This document shows, piece by piece, positions 8,669 to 19,521 of a stretch of DNA of 64,000 bases. The translations under genes and the position numbers were made by a program. Positions within the stretch are counted from its first letter, which is position 1. Every line of letters begins with the position of its first letter. Location of the stretch: positions 124,001 through 188,000 of the forward strand of contig NZ_AKJW01000061.1 in the NCBI RefSeq assembly GCF_000282135.1, in the 5' to 3' direction. The notes under the pieces are model-generated. The model saw only the letters and a list, made by a program, of their open reading frames with translations, searched no databases and was not told where the DNA came from. The stretch is from Herbaspirillum sp. CF444 (GTDB lineage: Bacteria > Pseudomonadota > Gammaproteobacteria > Burkholderiales > Burkholderiaceae_D).

Positions 8669-10102
8669 TTAACGATCGCCGTAAGAGCGACGAGCGCCGC
8701 CGTCGGCACGCGCGCCGCCGCCCTTGTAACCGCCGCCGCCTTCTTTGCGCGGACCGCCGCTGCCGGCCGGCTTGCCGCCGAAGCTGCGACCGCCGCCATT
8801 GCCGTTGCCGTTGCCCGAACGTGGCGGGCCGCTGCGGTTGTCGCCTGGACGCCAGCCGCCTGGTTTGCGCGCGCTGCGTGCAGGTGCCGCCGTCTTCTTC
8901 GGCTCGTAGCCTTCGACGACGTCAACCGGAATCGGTTGCTTGGTGAAACGTTCGATACGCTTGACGTGCATGCCTTCAGCGTGATTGACCAGCGACACGG
9001 CAACGCCGTTGCGGCCGGCACGACCGGTACGGCCGATGCGGTGAACGTAGTCTTCCGGGAATTTCGGCAGATCGTAGTTGAACACGTGGGTGATGCCCGG
9101 CACGTCGATGCCGCGCGCGGCGACGTCGGTTGCCACCAGCACGCGCACCTGGCCGCGGCGCATGCCGTCCAGCGTGCGGTTACGCGCGCCTTGATGCATG
9201 TCGCCATGCAAGGCGGCGGCAGCGAAGCCGGCGATGTTCAGACGGTCGGCGATGGTGTCGGCGTCACGCTTGGTGGCGGTGAAGACGACTGCCTGATCCA
9301 TGGTCACGTCGCGCAACAGGAAGTCCAGCAGGCGATTCTTGTGCGACAGATCGTCGACGAAGTGGACGCGCTGGGCGATGTTTTCATGCTTGGTGGCGGA
9401 ACCGGCGATCTGGATGATCTGCGGTGCATTGGTGATGCGCTTGGCCATGTTGCCGACGACGCCGTCCAGCGTTGCCGAGAACAGCATGGTCTGGCGGGTT
9501 GCCGGTGTCGCGGCGACGATCTTCTCGATGTCTTCGATGAAGCCCATGTCCAGCATGCGGTCGGCTTCGTCCAGCACCAGAATTTCCAGTTCGGAGAAAT
9601 CGATCTTGCCCGAGTCCATATGGTCGATCAGACGGCCAGGCGTCGCCACCAGGATTTCAGGATTGCGCGAGAGCAATTGCATTTGCTTCGGATAAGGCAT
9701 GCCGCCCAGGATGGACACGGCCTTCAGGCGACGCATGTGCGCGCAGTACTTGTCGGTTGCGGTGGTCACTTGCAGGGCCAGTTCGCGTGTCGGCGTCAGC
9801 ACCAGCATCTTCGGCTGTGCAGGACGGAAACGCGGACGATCGCCGCGCGCCTTGGCGGCTTGCGCTTCCTGGTTTGGCGTCTTCGCGCCGGGAGCCGCGG
9901 GCGGCATGGAGGCAAACTTGTGCAGCGACGGCAGCATGAACGCTGCGGTCTTGCCGGAGCCTGTCTGCGACGATACCAGCAGATCCTTGCCGGCGATGGC
10001 GGCAGGGATAGCTTGTTCCTGGACCGGAGTCGGCGCGGTGTAGCCGGAGTCGGTCAAGGCTTTGATGATCGATGGGTGCAGGCCTAGTGTTTCAAAAGTC
10101 AT
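8669..10102 (-). CDS. rhlE: DEAD-box ATP-dependent RNA helicase RhlE
   Basis: 477-residue cytosolic RNA helicase. Motifs in order: Q motif near 23-28, Walker A SSQTGSGKT at 44-52, PTRELA near 104-109, TPGR near 154-157, DEAD at 178-181, SAT, ARGID and HRIGRTGR. The C-terminus from about 375 is rich in Gly, Arg and Ser, the basic tail expected of RhlE. Between motifs I and Ia there is a polar insert (about 64-97) longer than in the E. coli protein. Start ATG 10102 has GAAAG just upstream. About 420 bp of non-coding DNA precedes it, compatible with a long 5' leader. Confidence 0.93.
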   Translation of the reverse strand: MTFETLGLHPSIIKALTDSGYTAPTPVQEQAIPAAIAGKDLLVSSQTGSGKTAAFMLPSLHKFASMPPAAPGAKTPNQEAQAAKARGDRPRFRPAQPKMLVLTPTRELALQVTTATDKYCAHMRRLKAVSILGGMPYPKQMQLLSRNPEILVATPGRLIDHMDSGKIDFSELEILVLDEADRMLDMGFIEDIEKIVAATPATRQTMLFSATLDGVVGNMAKRITNAPQIIQIAGSATKHENIAQRVHFVDDLSHKNRLLDFLLRDVTMDQAVVFTATKRDADTIADRLNIAGFAAAALHGDMHQGARNRTLDGMRRGQVRVLVATDVAARGIDVPGITHVFNYDLPKFPEDYVHRIGRTGRAGRNGVAVSLVNHAEGMHVKRIERFTKQPIPVDVVEGYEPKKTAAPARSARKPGGWRPGDNRSGPPRSGNGNGNGGGRSFGGKPAGSGGPRKEGGGGYKGGGARADGGARRSYGDR

Positions 10103-10524
10103 GTTTTCTTTCGTTTATATATGAGCGCCAGACAAATGCAATGCAGCGCAAGCTTACGGCCAACGAATCGGACGCAACGAGCGCACAACAAATGCGGTGA
10201 ACGCAAAAAAGCAACGCCAACCAACGAAATGACTATGAAAAACAAAGAAATTTCGGCACAAAAGCTTTGCGCCGGGACGGTGTCGCTTAAAAACTAAGGA
10301 CACTCAAGGCGGGAGGGCTTTTACTACGTACTGTCGACTGTCTAGCGCGACAGTTAGGGCTTGCGAAGCTGCTAAGTGACCTGATTGCCATGGTGGCGGC
10401 ACCCGGATCACGGTTTGTACGTCGTATTGCAACGCACAAACCGAATCATACAGGAAAATGTCGAAGTTGGCACTAAGGCTTATTCGGAGATTTGCCTCGA
10501 ACAAGCCCTAAGCCTTCGTTCGTC
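10103..10524. other. 422-bp non-coding region between fabI and rhlE
   Basis: No supportable gene. Two inverted repeats are visible: ACTGTCG/CGACAGT (10330-10354) and AAGGCTTA/TAAGCCTT (10475-10516). The second lies just after fabI on the minus strand and could be a weak terminator, though no T run follows. The remainder would be the rhlE promoter and leader. Confidence 0.5.
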
Positions 10525-11307
10525 TTACTCGGAGATCCCGCCGACAACGCGCGAGAAACCGCCGTCCACGTAGGTGATCTCGCCGGTGATGCCGCCGGCC
10601 AGGTCCGACAGCAGGAAGGCCGAAGCATTGCCCACGTCTTCAATCGTCACGTTGCGGCGCAGCGGGGCGTGGTCGGACACGAAGCCGAGGATCTTGCCGA
10701 AGCCCTTGATGCCGCTGGCAGCCAGGGTCTTGATCGGGCCGGCGGAGACGCCGTTGACGCGCACGCCCTTGGGACCCAGGGATTCCGCCAGGTAACGCAC
10801 GCTGGCTTCCAGCGACGCCTTGGCCAGACCCATGGTGTTGTAGTTCGGCACGACGCGCTCGGAACCGAGGTAAGTCAGGGTCAGCAGCGCCGAGTTCGGG
10901 CGCAGCATCGGCAGCGCCGCCTTGGCCATTGCCGGGAAGCTATAGGCCGAGATGTCGTGCGCGATCTTGAAGCCTTCGCGCGAGAAACCTTCCAGGAAGT
11001 CGCCGGCAATCGCCTCGTTCGGCGCAAAGCCGATGGCGTGCACCAGGCCGTCCAGATGATCCCAGGATTTGCCCAGATCGGCGAACAGGGCATTGATCTG
11101 CTCGTCGCTGCCGACGTCGCAATCGAAAATCAGCTTGCTGTCGAATTCTTCGGCGAACTTGGTGATACGGTCCTTGAAACGCTCGCCGACATAGGTGAAC
11201 GCCAGCTCCGCGCCTTCGCGCTTGCACGCCGTGGCGATGCCATAGGCGATGGAACGATTGGATAACAGACCTGTGATCAGGATTTTCTTGCCTTGCAAAA
11301 ATGCCAT
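10525..11307 (-). CDS. fabI: enoyl-[acyl-carrier-protein] reductase (NADH) FabI
   Basis: 260-residue short-chain dehydrogenase that reduces enoyl-ACP in the last step of fatty-acid elongation. It has the FabI signature Y-x6-K as Y156 (YNTMGLAK) and K163, plus Y146 and G93 in the triclosan/NADH pocket; all four coincide with the E. coli numbering. The N-terminus [20 protein letters not shown] is the FabI dinucleotide-binding motif. ATG 11307 is chosen because GGAG lies 8 nt upstream and the fold starts there. A longer upstream frame is not protein-like. Divergent from yejA. Confidence 0.96.
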   Translation of the reverse strand: MAFLQGKKILITGLLSNRSIAYGIATACKREGAELAFTYVGERFKDRITKFAEEFDSKLIFDCDVGSDEQINALFADLGKSWDHLDGLVHAIGFAPNEAIAGDFLEGFSREGFKIAHDISAYSFPAMAKAALPMLRPNSALLTLTYLGSERVVPNYNTMGLAKASLEASVRYLAESLGPKGVRVNGVSAGPIKTLAASGIKGFGKILGFVSDHAPLRRNVTIEDVGNASAFLLSDLAGGITGEITYVDGGFSRVVGGISE

Positions 11308-11600
11308 GTTGACTCCGAGTGATCGTCGCGACGACGCCAAAAGCGGCGTCGGCCGGGACGAAATAAGGGGATTTCTATTCGATGCAGTATATTTGCGTCT
11401 GAACTGGGCAAGATTGTAGGGGCTTGCAGCGACGGGAGCAACCGATGAGGCGATTTTTCGCGGATGGAAGCCGGCGGGCGCAGCGCATGCCGGCTTGGCA
11501 TTCTGCCATTGACGGCAACGCCATTGGGTAGAATAGGCATCATTTTTGCATCTCGACAACTTTGCTGGAATTTCACGGGAATCCGACTCCGACAGGACGC

Positions 11601-13400
11601 ATGCGTAAATTCATTCTTTCTTCCTTGCTGCTGGGCGCGCTCAGTCATCTCAGTCTTGCCAATGCGGAACACGCCTTCTCGCTGTACGACACGCCCAAAT
11701 ATCTCGCCGGTTTCACCCATTTCGACTACGTCAATCCCGACGCACCCAAGCGCGGCACGCTGTATCTGGCCAATCCGGACCGGCGCACCAGTTTTGACAA
11801 ATTCAATCCGTTTTCCCTGAAAGGTGTTTCTGCCGCCGGGGTCGACAACCTGATGTTCGAAACGCTGGCGACCAGTTCGCAGGATGAAATCACCACCATT
11901 TACGGCCTGCTTGCCGACGACATGAAGCTGTCGGCGGACCGGATGTCGATGACATTCCATCTCAATCCCAAGGCGCGCTTCAACAATGGCGATCCGGTTA
12001 CCGCGGCCGACGTGAAGTATTCTTTCGACACCCTGATCGGCAAGGGCGCTCCGCAGTACAAGTCCTACTTCGCCGATATCAGGCAGTGCGTGGTCCTCGA
12101 CGCGCAAACGGTGCGTTTCGATTTCAAGACCAAAAATCATGAGCTGCCTTTGATCGTCGGCAGCGTCCCGGTGTTCTCCAAAAAATGGGCGGCGGGAACG
12201 TCATTCGACAACATTCAGCTGACGCCGCCGATTGCCAGCGGACCCTATGCCATCGACAGCTACGACGTCGGCCGCAACATCACCTACAAACGCCGCAGCG
12301 ACTACTGGGGCAACGACGTGCCGGTGCGCAGGGGCATGTTCAATTTCGAGAGCATCGTCTATCGGTTTTACAAGGACGACGTGGCCCGGCTGGAAGCCTT
12401 CAAGGCCGGCGAATTCGACGTCGTCGTCGAGTACAGCGCCAAGAACTGGGTACGCGCCTACAACGGTCCCAAATTCGCCAGCGGCGAGATCGTCAAGCGC
12501 AACTTGAAACATCAGAACGGCGCCAACATGCAAGGCTTCGTGATCAATCTGCGGCGTCCGCAATTCCGGGACGTGCGCGTCAGGCAGGCCCTGGGACTGG
12601 CGCTCGACTACGAGTGGCTGAACCGGCAGTTGTTTTACAACCAGTACACGCGCATCGATTCCTTCTTTGCCAACAGCGAACTGGCCGCGCGGGGCATGCC
12701 GTCCGAAGACGAGCTGAAGTTGCTCAATCCCTTGCGCGACAAGCTCAATCCCGCCGTATTCGGACCCGTCCCCGCGCCGCCGGACACCAATCCGCCGCAT
12801 TCCCTGCGCGAGAATCTGCTCAAGGCGCGCGAGTTGTTGCGCCAGGCCGGCTGGGAATATCGCGACGGCGCCTTGCGCAATGCCAAGGGAGAGGTTTTTT
12901 CGTTCGAAATCCTCGATGACCAGTCCTCCATGTCGCGCGTCATCAGCGTCTACGTGCGCAACCTCAACAAGCTCGGCATCCAGGTGCATCAGCGCGTGAC
13001 GGACTATGCCCTGGTGCAGAAGCGCATGGAAAATTTCGACTTCGACATGACCAGCCTGGCCTTTCCCGCGGTCAGCAGTCCCGGCAACGAAATGTTCGAT
13101 CTGTTCAGCTCGAAAGCGGCGGAGGAAAAAGGCTCCAACAACGTCTGGGGACTGCGCAGTCCCGCCGTCGATCAATTGATTCAGGATCTGGTTGCGGCCA
13201 CGACACGCAAGGATCTGGTCACGGCGACCAGGGCCCTCGATCGCGTCCTGCTGCATGACTACATCACCATTCCGCACTGGTATTCGGCTTCGCATCGCGT
13301 CGCCTATCGCAACCGCTTCGGCATGCCGGACAAGCTGCCTTTGTATTACGAGGCCAACCCTTATGTCGTATCGACCTGGTGGGAGCAAAAGCCGCGATGA
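11601..13400 (+). CDS. yejA: periplasmic oligopeptide-binding protein YejA (SBP family 5)
   Basis: Solute-binding protein of about 599 residues. Starting at ATG 11601 gives a clean signal peptide ending SLANA near residue 22. The [12 protein letters not shown] motif after the signal peptide is typical of YejA-type proteins. YejABEF imports oligopeptides and, in enterobacteria, microcin C. It is followed by yejB, yejE and yejF in the order of the E. coli operon. An ATG 13 codons earlier is in frame but would place a polar stretch before the signal sequence. Confidence 0.92.
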   Translation: MRKFILSSLLLGALSHLSLANAEHAFSLYDTPKYLAGFTHFDYVNPDAPKRGTLYLANPDRRTSFDKFNPFSLKGVSAAGVDNLMFETLATSSQDEITTIYGLLADDMKLSADRMSMTFHLNPKARFNNGDPVTAADVKYSFDTLIGKGAPQYKSYFADIRQCVVLDAQTVRFDFKTKNHELPLIVGSVPVFSKKWAAGTSFDNIQLTPPIASGPYAIDSYDVGRNITYKRRSDYWGNDVPVRRGMFNFESIVYRFYKDDVARLEAFKAGEFDVVVEYSAKNWVRAYNGPKFASGEIVKRNLKHQNGANMQGFVINLRRPQFRDVRVRQALGLALDYEWLNRQLFYNQYTRIDSFFANSELAARGMPSEDELKLLNPLRDKLNPAVFGPVPAPPDTNPPHSLRENLLKARELLRQAGWEYRDGALRNAKGEVFSFEILDDQSSMSRVISVYVRNLNKLGIQVHQRVTDYALVQKRMENFDFDMTSLAFPAVSSPGNEMFDLFSSKAAEEKGSNNVWGLRSPAVDQLIQDLVAATTRKDLVTATRALDRVLLHDYITIPHWYSASHRVAYRNRFGMPDKLPLYYEANPYVVSTWWEQKPR

Positions 13401-13458
13401 AACAGATCATGAAGAGAACCATGACAATTGAATTGATTTTTTCGAGGCTCGCACAGCT

Positions 13459-14514
13459 ATGAATATCTGGAGCTACATCTTCAAGCGGGTGTTGTTGATG
13501 CTGCCGACGCTGATCGGCGTCATCGCCATTACCTTCGCCGTCATTCAGTTCGTTCCCGGCGGGCCGGTGGAGCAGGCACTGGAAGAACTGAAAGGACGCG
13601 CCGGCGTGCATGAATCCGCCGGCGGCGGTTCCGCGTATCGCGGCCGGCAGGGCATCGACATCGACCGCGTCAACGAGATCAAGGCGCTCTACGGTTTCGA
13701 CAAGCCGCCGGCGGAGCGATTCTGGCTGATGCTCAAAGGCTTCCTCACCTTCGATCTCGGCAAGAGTTTTTATCATCACGGCGATGTCTGGCAACTGGTC
13801 AAATCCAAGCTGCCGGTATCGATCACGATCGGCTTGTGGACCTTCTTCCTGACCTACCTGATTTCTGTCCCGCTGGGTATCGCCAAGGCAGTGCGCGAGG
13901 GCAGCCGCTTCGATTCGCTGTCGAGCGCGGTGGTGCTGGTCGGCTATTCGATTCCCGGGTTTGTGCTGGGCGTGTTCCTGCTGGTGGTGTTCGGCGGCGG
14001 CAGCTTCCTGCAGTGGTTTCCCTTGCGCGGGCTGACCTCGGACGACTGGGCCACGTTGTCGCTGTTGGGCAAGATCAAGGACTACCTGTGGCACATCACC
14101 TTGCCGGTGCTGGCGTCGGTGGCCGGTTCGTTTGCCGTCATGACCATGCTGACCAAGAACACCTTCCTCGACGAAATCCGCAAGCAATACGTGCTGACCG
14201 CGCGGGCCAAGGGCCTCTCCGAAAACAAGGTGCTCTACAAGCACGTGTTCCGCAATGCCTTGATCCCGCTGGTGACCGGATTCCCGGCGGCCTTCATCGG
14301 CGCCTTCTTCGCCGGCAGCCTGCTGATCGAAACCCTGTTCTCCCTCGACGGCCTCGGCCTGCTGTCGTACGAGTCGGTGATCCGCCGCGACTATCCGGTC
14401 GTCATGGGCACCTTGTATTTGTTCACGCTGATCGGGCTGGCGGTGAAGCTGCTGGGCGATCTTTGCTACGTCTGGGCCGATCCGCGCGTCCAGTTTGAAA
14501 GCATGGCCAAATGA
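13459..14514 (+). CDS. yejB: oligopeptide ABC transporter permease YejB
   Basis: 351-residue inner-membrane permease of the DppB/OppB class. The first helix (about 8-28) is followed by a large periplasmic loop containing GSAYRGRQGIDIDRVNEIKALYGFD, then five helices. The cytoplasmic EAA-like loop reads ARAKGLSENKVLYKHVFRNA near 248-267. It lies 58 bp after yejA and overlaps yejE by 4 bp. Confidence 0.93.
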   Translation: MNIWSYIFKRVLLMLPTLIGVIAITFAVIQFVPGGPVEQALEELKGRAGVHESAGGGSAYRGRQGIDIDRVNEIKALYGFDKPPAERFWLMLKGFLTFDLGKSFYHHGDVWQLVKSKLPVSITIGLWTFFLTYLISVPLGIAKAVREGSRFDSLSSAVVLVGYSIPGFVLGVFLLVVFGGGSFLQWFPLRGLTSDDWATLSLLGKIKDYLWHITLPVLASVAGSFAVMTMLTKNTFLDEIRKQYVLTARAKGLSENKVLYKHVFRNALIPLVTGFPAAFIGAFFAGSLLIETLFSLDGLGLLSYESVIRRDYPVVMGTLYLFTLIGLAVKLLGDLCYVWADPRVQFESMAK

Positions 14515-15572
14515 GCGCGACGACCTTGACTGCTTCTCTGTCTCCCTCTCCCTCGATTTCCCCGGGCCGCCGCATCTGGCTGCGCTTCCGCCAGAACCGC
14601 ACCGGCTTTCGCAGCCTGATCATTTTCCTGGTGCTGTTCGCCTTCAGCCTGGTCGCGGAACTGGTCTCCAACGACAAGCCGCTGGTGGCCGGCTATCACG
14701 GCAAGATCCTGTTCCCGATTGCGCATGATTACTCGGAAAAGGAATTCGGCGGTGATTTCGACTCGCCGGCCGATTACCTCGATCCCTTCATCCAGGAGCA
14801 GTTTAAAAAGGACGGCAACTGGGCCCTCTATCCGCTCAACCGCTATCGCTTCGACACGCTCAATTACTTCGCCACGCAACCGAATCCGGCGCCGCCGTCG
14901 GCGGAGAACTGGCTCGGCACCGATGACCGCGGGCGCGACGTGTTCGCGCGCTTGCTGTACGGCTTCCGCATTTCCATCCTGTTCGGCATCGCGCTGACGG
15001 CGACCGGCGTGGTGCTGGGTTTGTTGGCCGGTGCAGTGCAGGGCTACTTCGCCGGGCGCACCGACTTGTTCATGCAACGCCTCCTGGAAATCTGGGGCTC
15101 GATGCCGGAACTGTATCTGCTCATTATTTTTTCATCGATCTTCGAACCGAGCATCGGCCTGCTGCTGGTGCTGCTGTCGCTGTTCGGCTGGATGGGTTTG
15201 TCGGATTACGTGCGCGCCGATTTCCTGCGCAACCGCAATCTGGAATATGTGCAGGCCGCGCGCGCGCTCGGTTTGTCGAACCTGCAAATCATCTGGCGCC
15301 ACGTGTTGCCCAACAGCCTGACGCCGGTGGTGACCTTCTTGCCGTTCCGCATGAGCGCGGCGATTCTCGCGCTGACCAGCCTCGATTTCCTCGGCCTCGG
15401 CGTGCCGCCTTCCACCCCCAGCCTCGGCGAGTTGCTGGCGCAGGGCAAGAACAACCTCGACGCCTGGTGGATCTCCTTGTCGACCTTCATCGTACTGACC
15501 GTGACCTTGCTGCTGCTGACCAATATCGGCGACGCCTTGCGCAATGCCCTCGACGTGCGGAGGAAAGCATGA
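14511..15572 (+). CDS. yejE: oligopeptide ABC transporter permease YejE
   Basis: 353-residue inner-membrane permease of the DppC/OppC class and partner of YejB. The first helix is near 34-50. A long periplasmic loop with the conserved LGTDDRGRDVFARLLYG (about 137-153) leads into five helices, with the EAA loop ARALGLSNLQIIWRHVLPNS near 247. It starts within the stop of yejB and ends overlapping yejF, so the three transport genes are translationally coupled. Confidence 0.93.
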   Translation: MSATTLTASLSPSPSISPGRRIWLRFRQNRTGFRSLIIFLVLFAFSLVAELVSNDKPLVAGYHGKILFPIAHDYSEKEFGGDFDSPADYLDPFIQEQFKKDGNWALYPLNRYRFDTLNYFATQPNPAPPSAENWLGTDDRGRDVFARLLYGFRISILFGIALTATGVVLGLLAGAVQGYFAGRTDLFMQRLLEIWGSMPELYLLIIFSSIFEPSIGLLLVLLSLFGWMGLSDYVRADFLRNRNLEYVQAARALGLSNLQIIWRHVLPNSLTPVVTFLPFRMSAAILALTSLDFLGLGVPPSTPSLGELLAQGKNNLDAWWISLSTFIVLTVTLLLLTNIGDALRNALDVRRKA

Positions 15573-17179
15573 GTCTGCTCGAACTCCGCAATCTGTCGGT
15601 GCGTTTCGGCAACGCTACGGTCGTCGACGACGTCAGCTTCACCGTCGAGCCCGGCGAAAAATTCGCGCTGGTCGGCGAGTCCGGTTCCGGCAAGACGGTC
15701 AGCGCCTTGTCGGTGCTGCGCCTGAATCAGGACGCGCACTACGACGGCCAGATCCTGTTCAACGGCGACGACGTCCTGCAAAAGAGCGAGGCCGCCATGC
15801 GTGGCGTGCGCGGCATGGATGCGGCGATGATTTTCCAGGAGCCGATGACGGCGCTCAATCCCTTGTTCACCATCGGCAACCAGATCGCCGAAGTGCTGAT
15901 GCTGCATGAAGGCCTGAGCGCCAGGGCAGCTGCACAGCGCACCGTCGCCTTGCTGGAAAAGACCGGTATCCCCGAGCCTGCACGGCGCGCGCTGGCCTAT
16001 CCGCATCAGTTGTCCGGCGGCCAGCGCCAGCGCGCCATGATTGCCATGGCCCTGGCGTGTCGTCCGAAACTGTTGATCGCGGACGAGCCGACTACTGCGT
16101 TGGACGTGACGATACAGGTGCAAATCCTCGAATTGCTCAATCAGCTGCAGCGCGACGAAAACATGGCGGTGCTGCTGATCTCGCACGATCTCAACCTGGT
16201 CCGTCATTTCGCCGATCGCGTCGGCGTGATGGAAAAGGGCAAGCTGGTCGAGACCGGCGTCACGGCGGCACTGTTCGCAGCGCCGCAGCAAGCCTATACG
16301 CGCAAGTTGCTGGCCAGCCAGCCCAAGCGCAATGTCGACGAGATCGCGCACGATGCGCCGGTATTGCTGACCGGGGAGCGCCTGCGTTGCACTTTCTCGA
16401 TCAAGCAAGGCTGGCTGCGCCGCAAGCAGTTCGTGGCGGTCGATGATGTTGACCTGAGTCTGCGCAAAGGCGAAACCCTGGGCATCGTCGGCGAATCCGG
16501 TTCGGGCAAGTCGACGCTGGGCATGGCTCTGCTGCGCCTGTCGTCGGCTCGGGTGGAGGGCAAGATTCGCTTCGACGGCCAGCAGCTCAGCGCCATGTCG
16601 TCGGGTGCAGTGCGGCCGTTGCGCGCGCGCATGCAGGTAGTGTTTCAGGATCCGTTCGCTTCGCTGTCGCCGCGCCGGACCGTCGAACAGATCGTCGGCG
16701 AAGGACTGGCGCTGCATCAGCCGCACCTGAACGCCGCACAGCAGCGCGCCGAAGTGGTCGGCGCCTTGCAGGAAGTGGGATTGTCCGAAGACATGCTGCA
16801 ACGTTATCCGCATGAATTTTCCGGCGGCCAGCGCCAGCGCATTGCGATTGCGCGCGCCGTCGTGCTCAAACCGGAACTGCTGCTGCTGGACGAACCGACG
16901 TCGGCGCTCGACGTCACGGTGCAGCAGCAGGTCTTGCAATTGCTGGCGCAGTTGCAGCGCAAGCATGGCCTGACCTATCTGTTCATCAGCCACGATCTGG
17001 CCGTGATCCGCGCCATGGCGCATCAGGTGCTGGTCATGAAGGATGGCAAAGTGGTGGAGGGCGGCGCGGTTGCCGACGTGTTGCAGCAGCCGTCGCATGC
17101 CTATACCCAGCGCTTGCTGGCGGCGGCGACTTATGCGGCCGACAGCGTTGCCGATGATGCGGATCCTGTCGACGGCTGA
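15569..17179 (+). CDS. yejF: oligopeptide ABC transporter ATPase YejF (two fused nucleotide-binding domains)
   Basis: 536-residue protein with two ABC ATPase domains in one chain, as in E. coli YejF. The first has Walker A GESGSGKT (36-43), signature LSGGQRQR (148-155) and Walker [13 protein letters not shown]. The second has Walker A GESGSGKS (308-315), signature FSGGQRQR and [12 protein letters not shown]. Both also carry the oligopeptide-transporter C-terminal segment. The ATG at 15569 overlaps the yejE stop by 4 bp; a longer in-frame extension upstream is only yejE read in another frame. Confidence 0.95.
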   Translation: MSLLELRNLSVRFGNATVVDDVSFTVEPGEKFALVGESGSGKTVSALSVLRLNQDAHYDGQILFNGDDVLQKSEAAMRGVRGMDAAMIFQEPMTALNPLFTIGNQIAEVLMLHEGLSARAAAQRTVALLEKTGIPEPARRALAYPHQLSGGQRQRAMIAMALACRPKLLIADEPTTALDVTIQVQILELLNQLQRDENMAVLLISHDLNLVRHFADRVGVMEKGKLVETGVTAALFAAPQQAYTRKLLASQPKRNVDEIAHDAPVLLTGERLRCTFSIKQGWLRRKQFVAVDDVDLSLRKGETLGIVGESGSGKSTLGMALLRLSSARVEGKIRFDGQQLSAMSSGAVRPLRARMQVVFQDPFASLSPRRTVEQIVGEGLALHQPHLNAAQQRAEVVGALQEVGLSEDMLQRYPHEFSGGQRQRIAIARAVVLKPELLLLDEPTSALDVTVQQQVLQLLAQLQRKHGLTYLFISHDLAVIRAMAHQVLVMKDGKVVEGGAVADVLQQPSHAYTQRLLAAATYAADSVADDADPVDG

Positions 17180-17234
17180 CATTCCCGGACGTAGTCATTT
17201 CTTCAACTTTTGCCGTACTGTTTCAATTCCTCCC

Positions 17235-17260
17235 CCGTACATGCGTAGCCGCATGTACGG
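17235..17260. repeat. perfect 11-bp inverted repeat after yejF
   Basis: CCGTACATGCG and CGCATGTACGG are separated by 4 nt (TAGC). The stem is stable, but the right arm is followed by CGGCGTTTCGG rather than a T run. It could be an unusual terminator of the yej operon, a regulator site for the chemoreceptor gene 190 bp downstream, or a processing hairpin. Confidence 0.6.
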
Positions 17261-17451
17261 CGGCGTTTCGGCTACTTGCCCATCAGCTCCGTTTCTGTCG
17301 AAAAAATTTTCCAGATTATTTTCCCAATGCGGGAATAAAAATCCTGTAGCACCGGTTTACTCGTGGTCGGAACAGCGTTGTGCCCATGGTCGCCCATGCA
17401 GGTTCGCTGGCCGGAGAAATGCGCCACGTGCGCCAACAGGGAGGGAGCAAA

Positions 17452-19098
17452 ATGTCATTCAGGAAACTTCGTATCGGCCAGCAGTTGGCCCTCAGCTTCG
17501 GTTTCATTGCCATGCTGCTGCTGGCGATCGTATTTTTCACCTACGGTCGCATCGCCTCGCTCAACGCCAACATCGGCCAGACCAACAATGATCTCTACCC
17601 CAAGACCATCCTGGCGCATCGGATCAAGGACAAGGTCAACGAGGTGGTCATCGGCATGCGCAACGCCTTGCTGACCAGCGATGCAGGCAAGATCCAAGCC
17701 GAGTTCGACAAGATCGGGATCAACGCGCGTGTCGTCGGCGCGACGGTCAATGAGATCGACAAGGTGACGTCGGCGGAGCAGGGGCGCGAATATGTCGAAG
17801 CGCTGATCGCCGGTCGGCAAAAGTTCGTCGCCGCGCGCGAGCACTTTACCGAGGCGCTGTTGCAAGGCCGCAGGGAAGAAGCGGCAGGTTTGCTGTACAG
17901 CGAAGTCTTGCCGGTGCAGCAGGCGTACTTCACGACGCTGGACGGTACGATCGCCTTCCAGGAGCAACGCATGGCGGACAACGTGCGCCGCTCGGCGGCA
18001 GAAGCGCGCCAGACCGAATACCTGCTGTTGGGCATGTCGCTGATGGCCTTGTTGTCGGGCGCGGCGATCGCCTGGTATACCTCGGCCTCGATCGCGACAC
18101 CGTTGGCGCGCGCGGTAGCGATTGCACGCACCGTCGCCGACGGCGACCTGAGCAGCATCATTGAATCCGACGCGGGCAATGAAACCGGCCAGTTGCTGGC
18201 AGCCTTGCGCGACATGAACGAAGGCTTGCTCAAAATCGTTTCGCAAGTACGCTCGGGCACCAGCGCCATCGCTACCGCATCGGCCCAGATCGCCGCCGGC
18301 AATGCCGACTTGTCGGGGCGCACCGAACACCAAGCCGGCTCGCTCGAAGAAACCGTCTCGGCGATGGATGCGCTGACCTCCACCGTCAGGCAAAACGCCG
18401 ACAATGCAAAACAGGCCAGTCAACTGGCGACCTCGGCCTCCGATATCGCGGTGGCCGGCGGCAACGTGGTGCGTGAAGTCGTCCTGACCATGAACTCCAT
18501 CAATGAGTCGTCGAAGAAGATCGTCGACATCATCAGCGTCATCGACGGCATTGCGTTCCAGACCAACATCCTCGCGCTTAACGCCGCGGTGGAAGCCGCG
18601 CGCGCCGGCGAGCAGGGACGCGGCTTCGCCGTGGTGGCGCAAGAGGTGCGCACGCTGGCGCAACGCTCGGCGTCGGCCGCGAAGGAAATCAAGACGCTGA
18701 TCGGCGACTCGGTGGACAAGGTCGGTTCCGGCACCGTGCTGGTCGAGCAGGCCGGCGTGACCATGACCGACATGGTCGCCAGCGTGAAGCGCGTGACCGA
18801 CATCGTCGGCGAGATATCGTCCGCCAGCCGGGAGCAAAGCAACGGCCTGGAAGAAGTCAACCAGGCCATCGGCCAGATGGACAAGGCCACGCAGCAAAAT
18901 GCCGCACTGGTGGAAGAAGCCGCGAGCGCCGCGTCATCGATGCAACAGCAGACGGCATTGCTGGCGCAACTGGTCAGCGTGTTCCGGCTTGGCGATCATT
19001 ACGAGGCCGTCGAGACCGCATCGTTGAAAACGGTTCACGCTACACGTCAGGCAGTGTCGGTGCGTTTGCCGGTGGTGCCGGCGATCGGGAAGAATTAA
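17452..19098 (+). CDS. methyl-accepting chemotaxis protein
   Basis: 548-residue inner-membrane chemoreceptor. TM1 is about 11-31, a four-helix-bundle type periplasmic sensor spans about 32-188, TM2 about 190-210, then a HAMP domain and the cytoplasmic signalling coil. The signalling tip is the highly conserved stretch containing [20 protein letters not shown] and [12 protein letters not shown]. There is no CheR-binding pentapeptide at the C-terminus, so adaptation would rely on other receptors. AGGGAGGGAG directly precedes ATG 17452. It sits beside the ribose operon, but nothing in the sequence shows that its ligand is ribose or ribose-binding protein; the sensor is not the Trg type by inspection. 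Confidence 0.93.
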   Translation: MSFRKLRIGQQLALSFGFIAMLLLAIVFFTYGRIASLNANIGQTNNDLYPKTILAHRIKDKVNEVVIGMRNALLTSDAGKIQAEFDKIGINARVVGATVNEIDKVTSAEQGREYVEALIAGRQKFVAAREHFTEALLQGRREEAAGLLYSEVLPVQQAYFTTLDGTIAFQEQRMADNVRRSAAEARQTEYLLLGMSLMALLSGAAIAWYTSASIATPLARAVAIARTVADGDLSSIIESDAGNETGQLLAALRDMNEGLLKIVSQVRSGTSAIATASAQIAAGNADLSGRTEHQAGSLEETVSAMDALTSTVRQNADNAKQASQLATSASDIAVAGGNVVREVVLTMNSINESSKKIVDIISVIDGIAFQTNILALNAAVEAARAGEQGRGFAVVAQEVRTLAQRSASAAKEIKTLIGDSVDKVGSGTVLVEQAGVTMTDMVASVKRVTDIVGEISSASREQSNGLEEVNQAIGQMDKATQQNAALVEEAASAASSMQQQTALLAQLVSVFRLGDHYEAVETASLKTVHATRQAVSVRLPVVPAIGKN

Positions 19099-19114
19099 GC
19101 CGCAAAAACTTGAA

Positions 19115-19507
19115 TCAGAACGCCACGCCCGAAATCAGAATGATATTGGCATAAGGCGTGAATTCACCGGTGCGGATCACGGCGCGCGCCTGCCGGGTGC
19201 TGCGTTTGAAGTCTTCATGCGGCATGGTCTGCTTGCCGGCCAGGCCGAGCAAGCCGATCTGCTGGGCGAGTTGCGGGCTGCGTCCGGCCAGTTCGTCGGC
19301 CAGCACGTGATGTTCGACATGCATCTCGGCGAGGATGGTTTGCAGGGTATCCATGAAGCCGGGCACGCCGCGCGTCAGCGCCAGATCGATCAACGGCACG
19401 CCCGGCGGCACCGGCAGACCGGCGTCGCCGATGACGATGCTGTCGCCGTGGCCGAGCGAGGCGATCAGTTGCGACAGGGCGATGTTGAGCAGCGGTGTTT
19501 TCTTCAT
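19115..19507 (-). CDS. rbsD: D-ribose pyranase RbsD
   Basis: 130-residue enzyme that interconverts the beta-pyranose and beta-furanose forms of ribose, supplying the furanose used by RbsK. The family N-terminus [20 protein letters not shown] contains the catalytic His of the SLGHGD motif. GDAGLPVP is near 28 and the C-terminal [19 protein letters not shown] is diagnostic. A GGGAGA ribosome binding site precedes ATG 19507. It is the last gene of rbsBACRKD and ends 16 bp from the convergent chemoreceptor gene. Confidence 0.95.
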   Translation of the reverse strand: MKKTPLLNIALSQLIASLGHGDSIVIGDAGLPVPPGVPLIDLALTRGVPGFMDTLQTILAEMHVEHHVLADELAGRSPQLAQQIGLLGLAGKQTMPHEDFKRSTRQARAVIRTGEFTPYANIILISGVAF

Positions 19508-19521
19508 GTCAGTCTCCCACT

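Noticed and set aside
10469-10560. duplicated fabI 3' end (TTATTCGGAGAT versus TTACTCGGAGAT)
   Set aside because: Similarity covers only about 13 bases and then stops, so a real gene duplication remnant is not supported.
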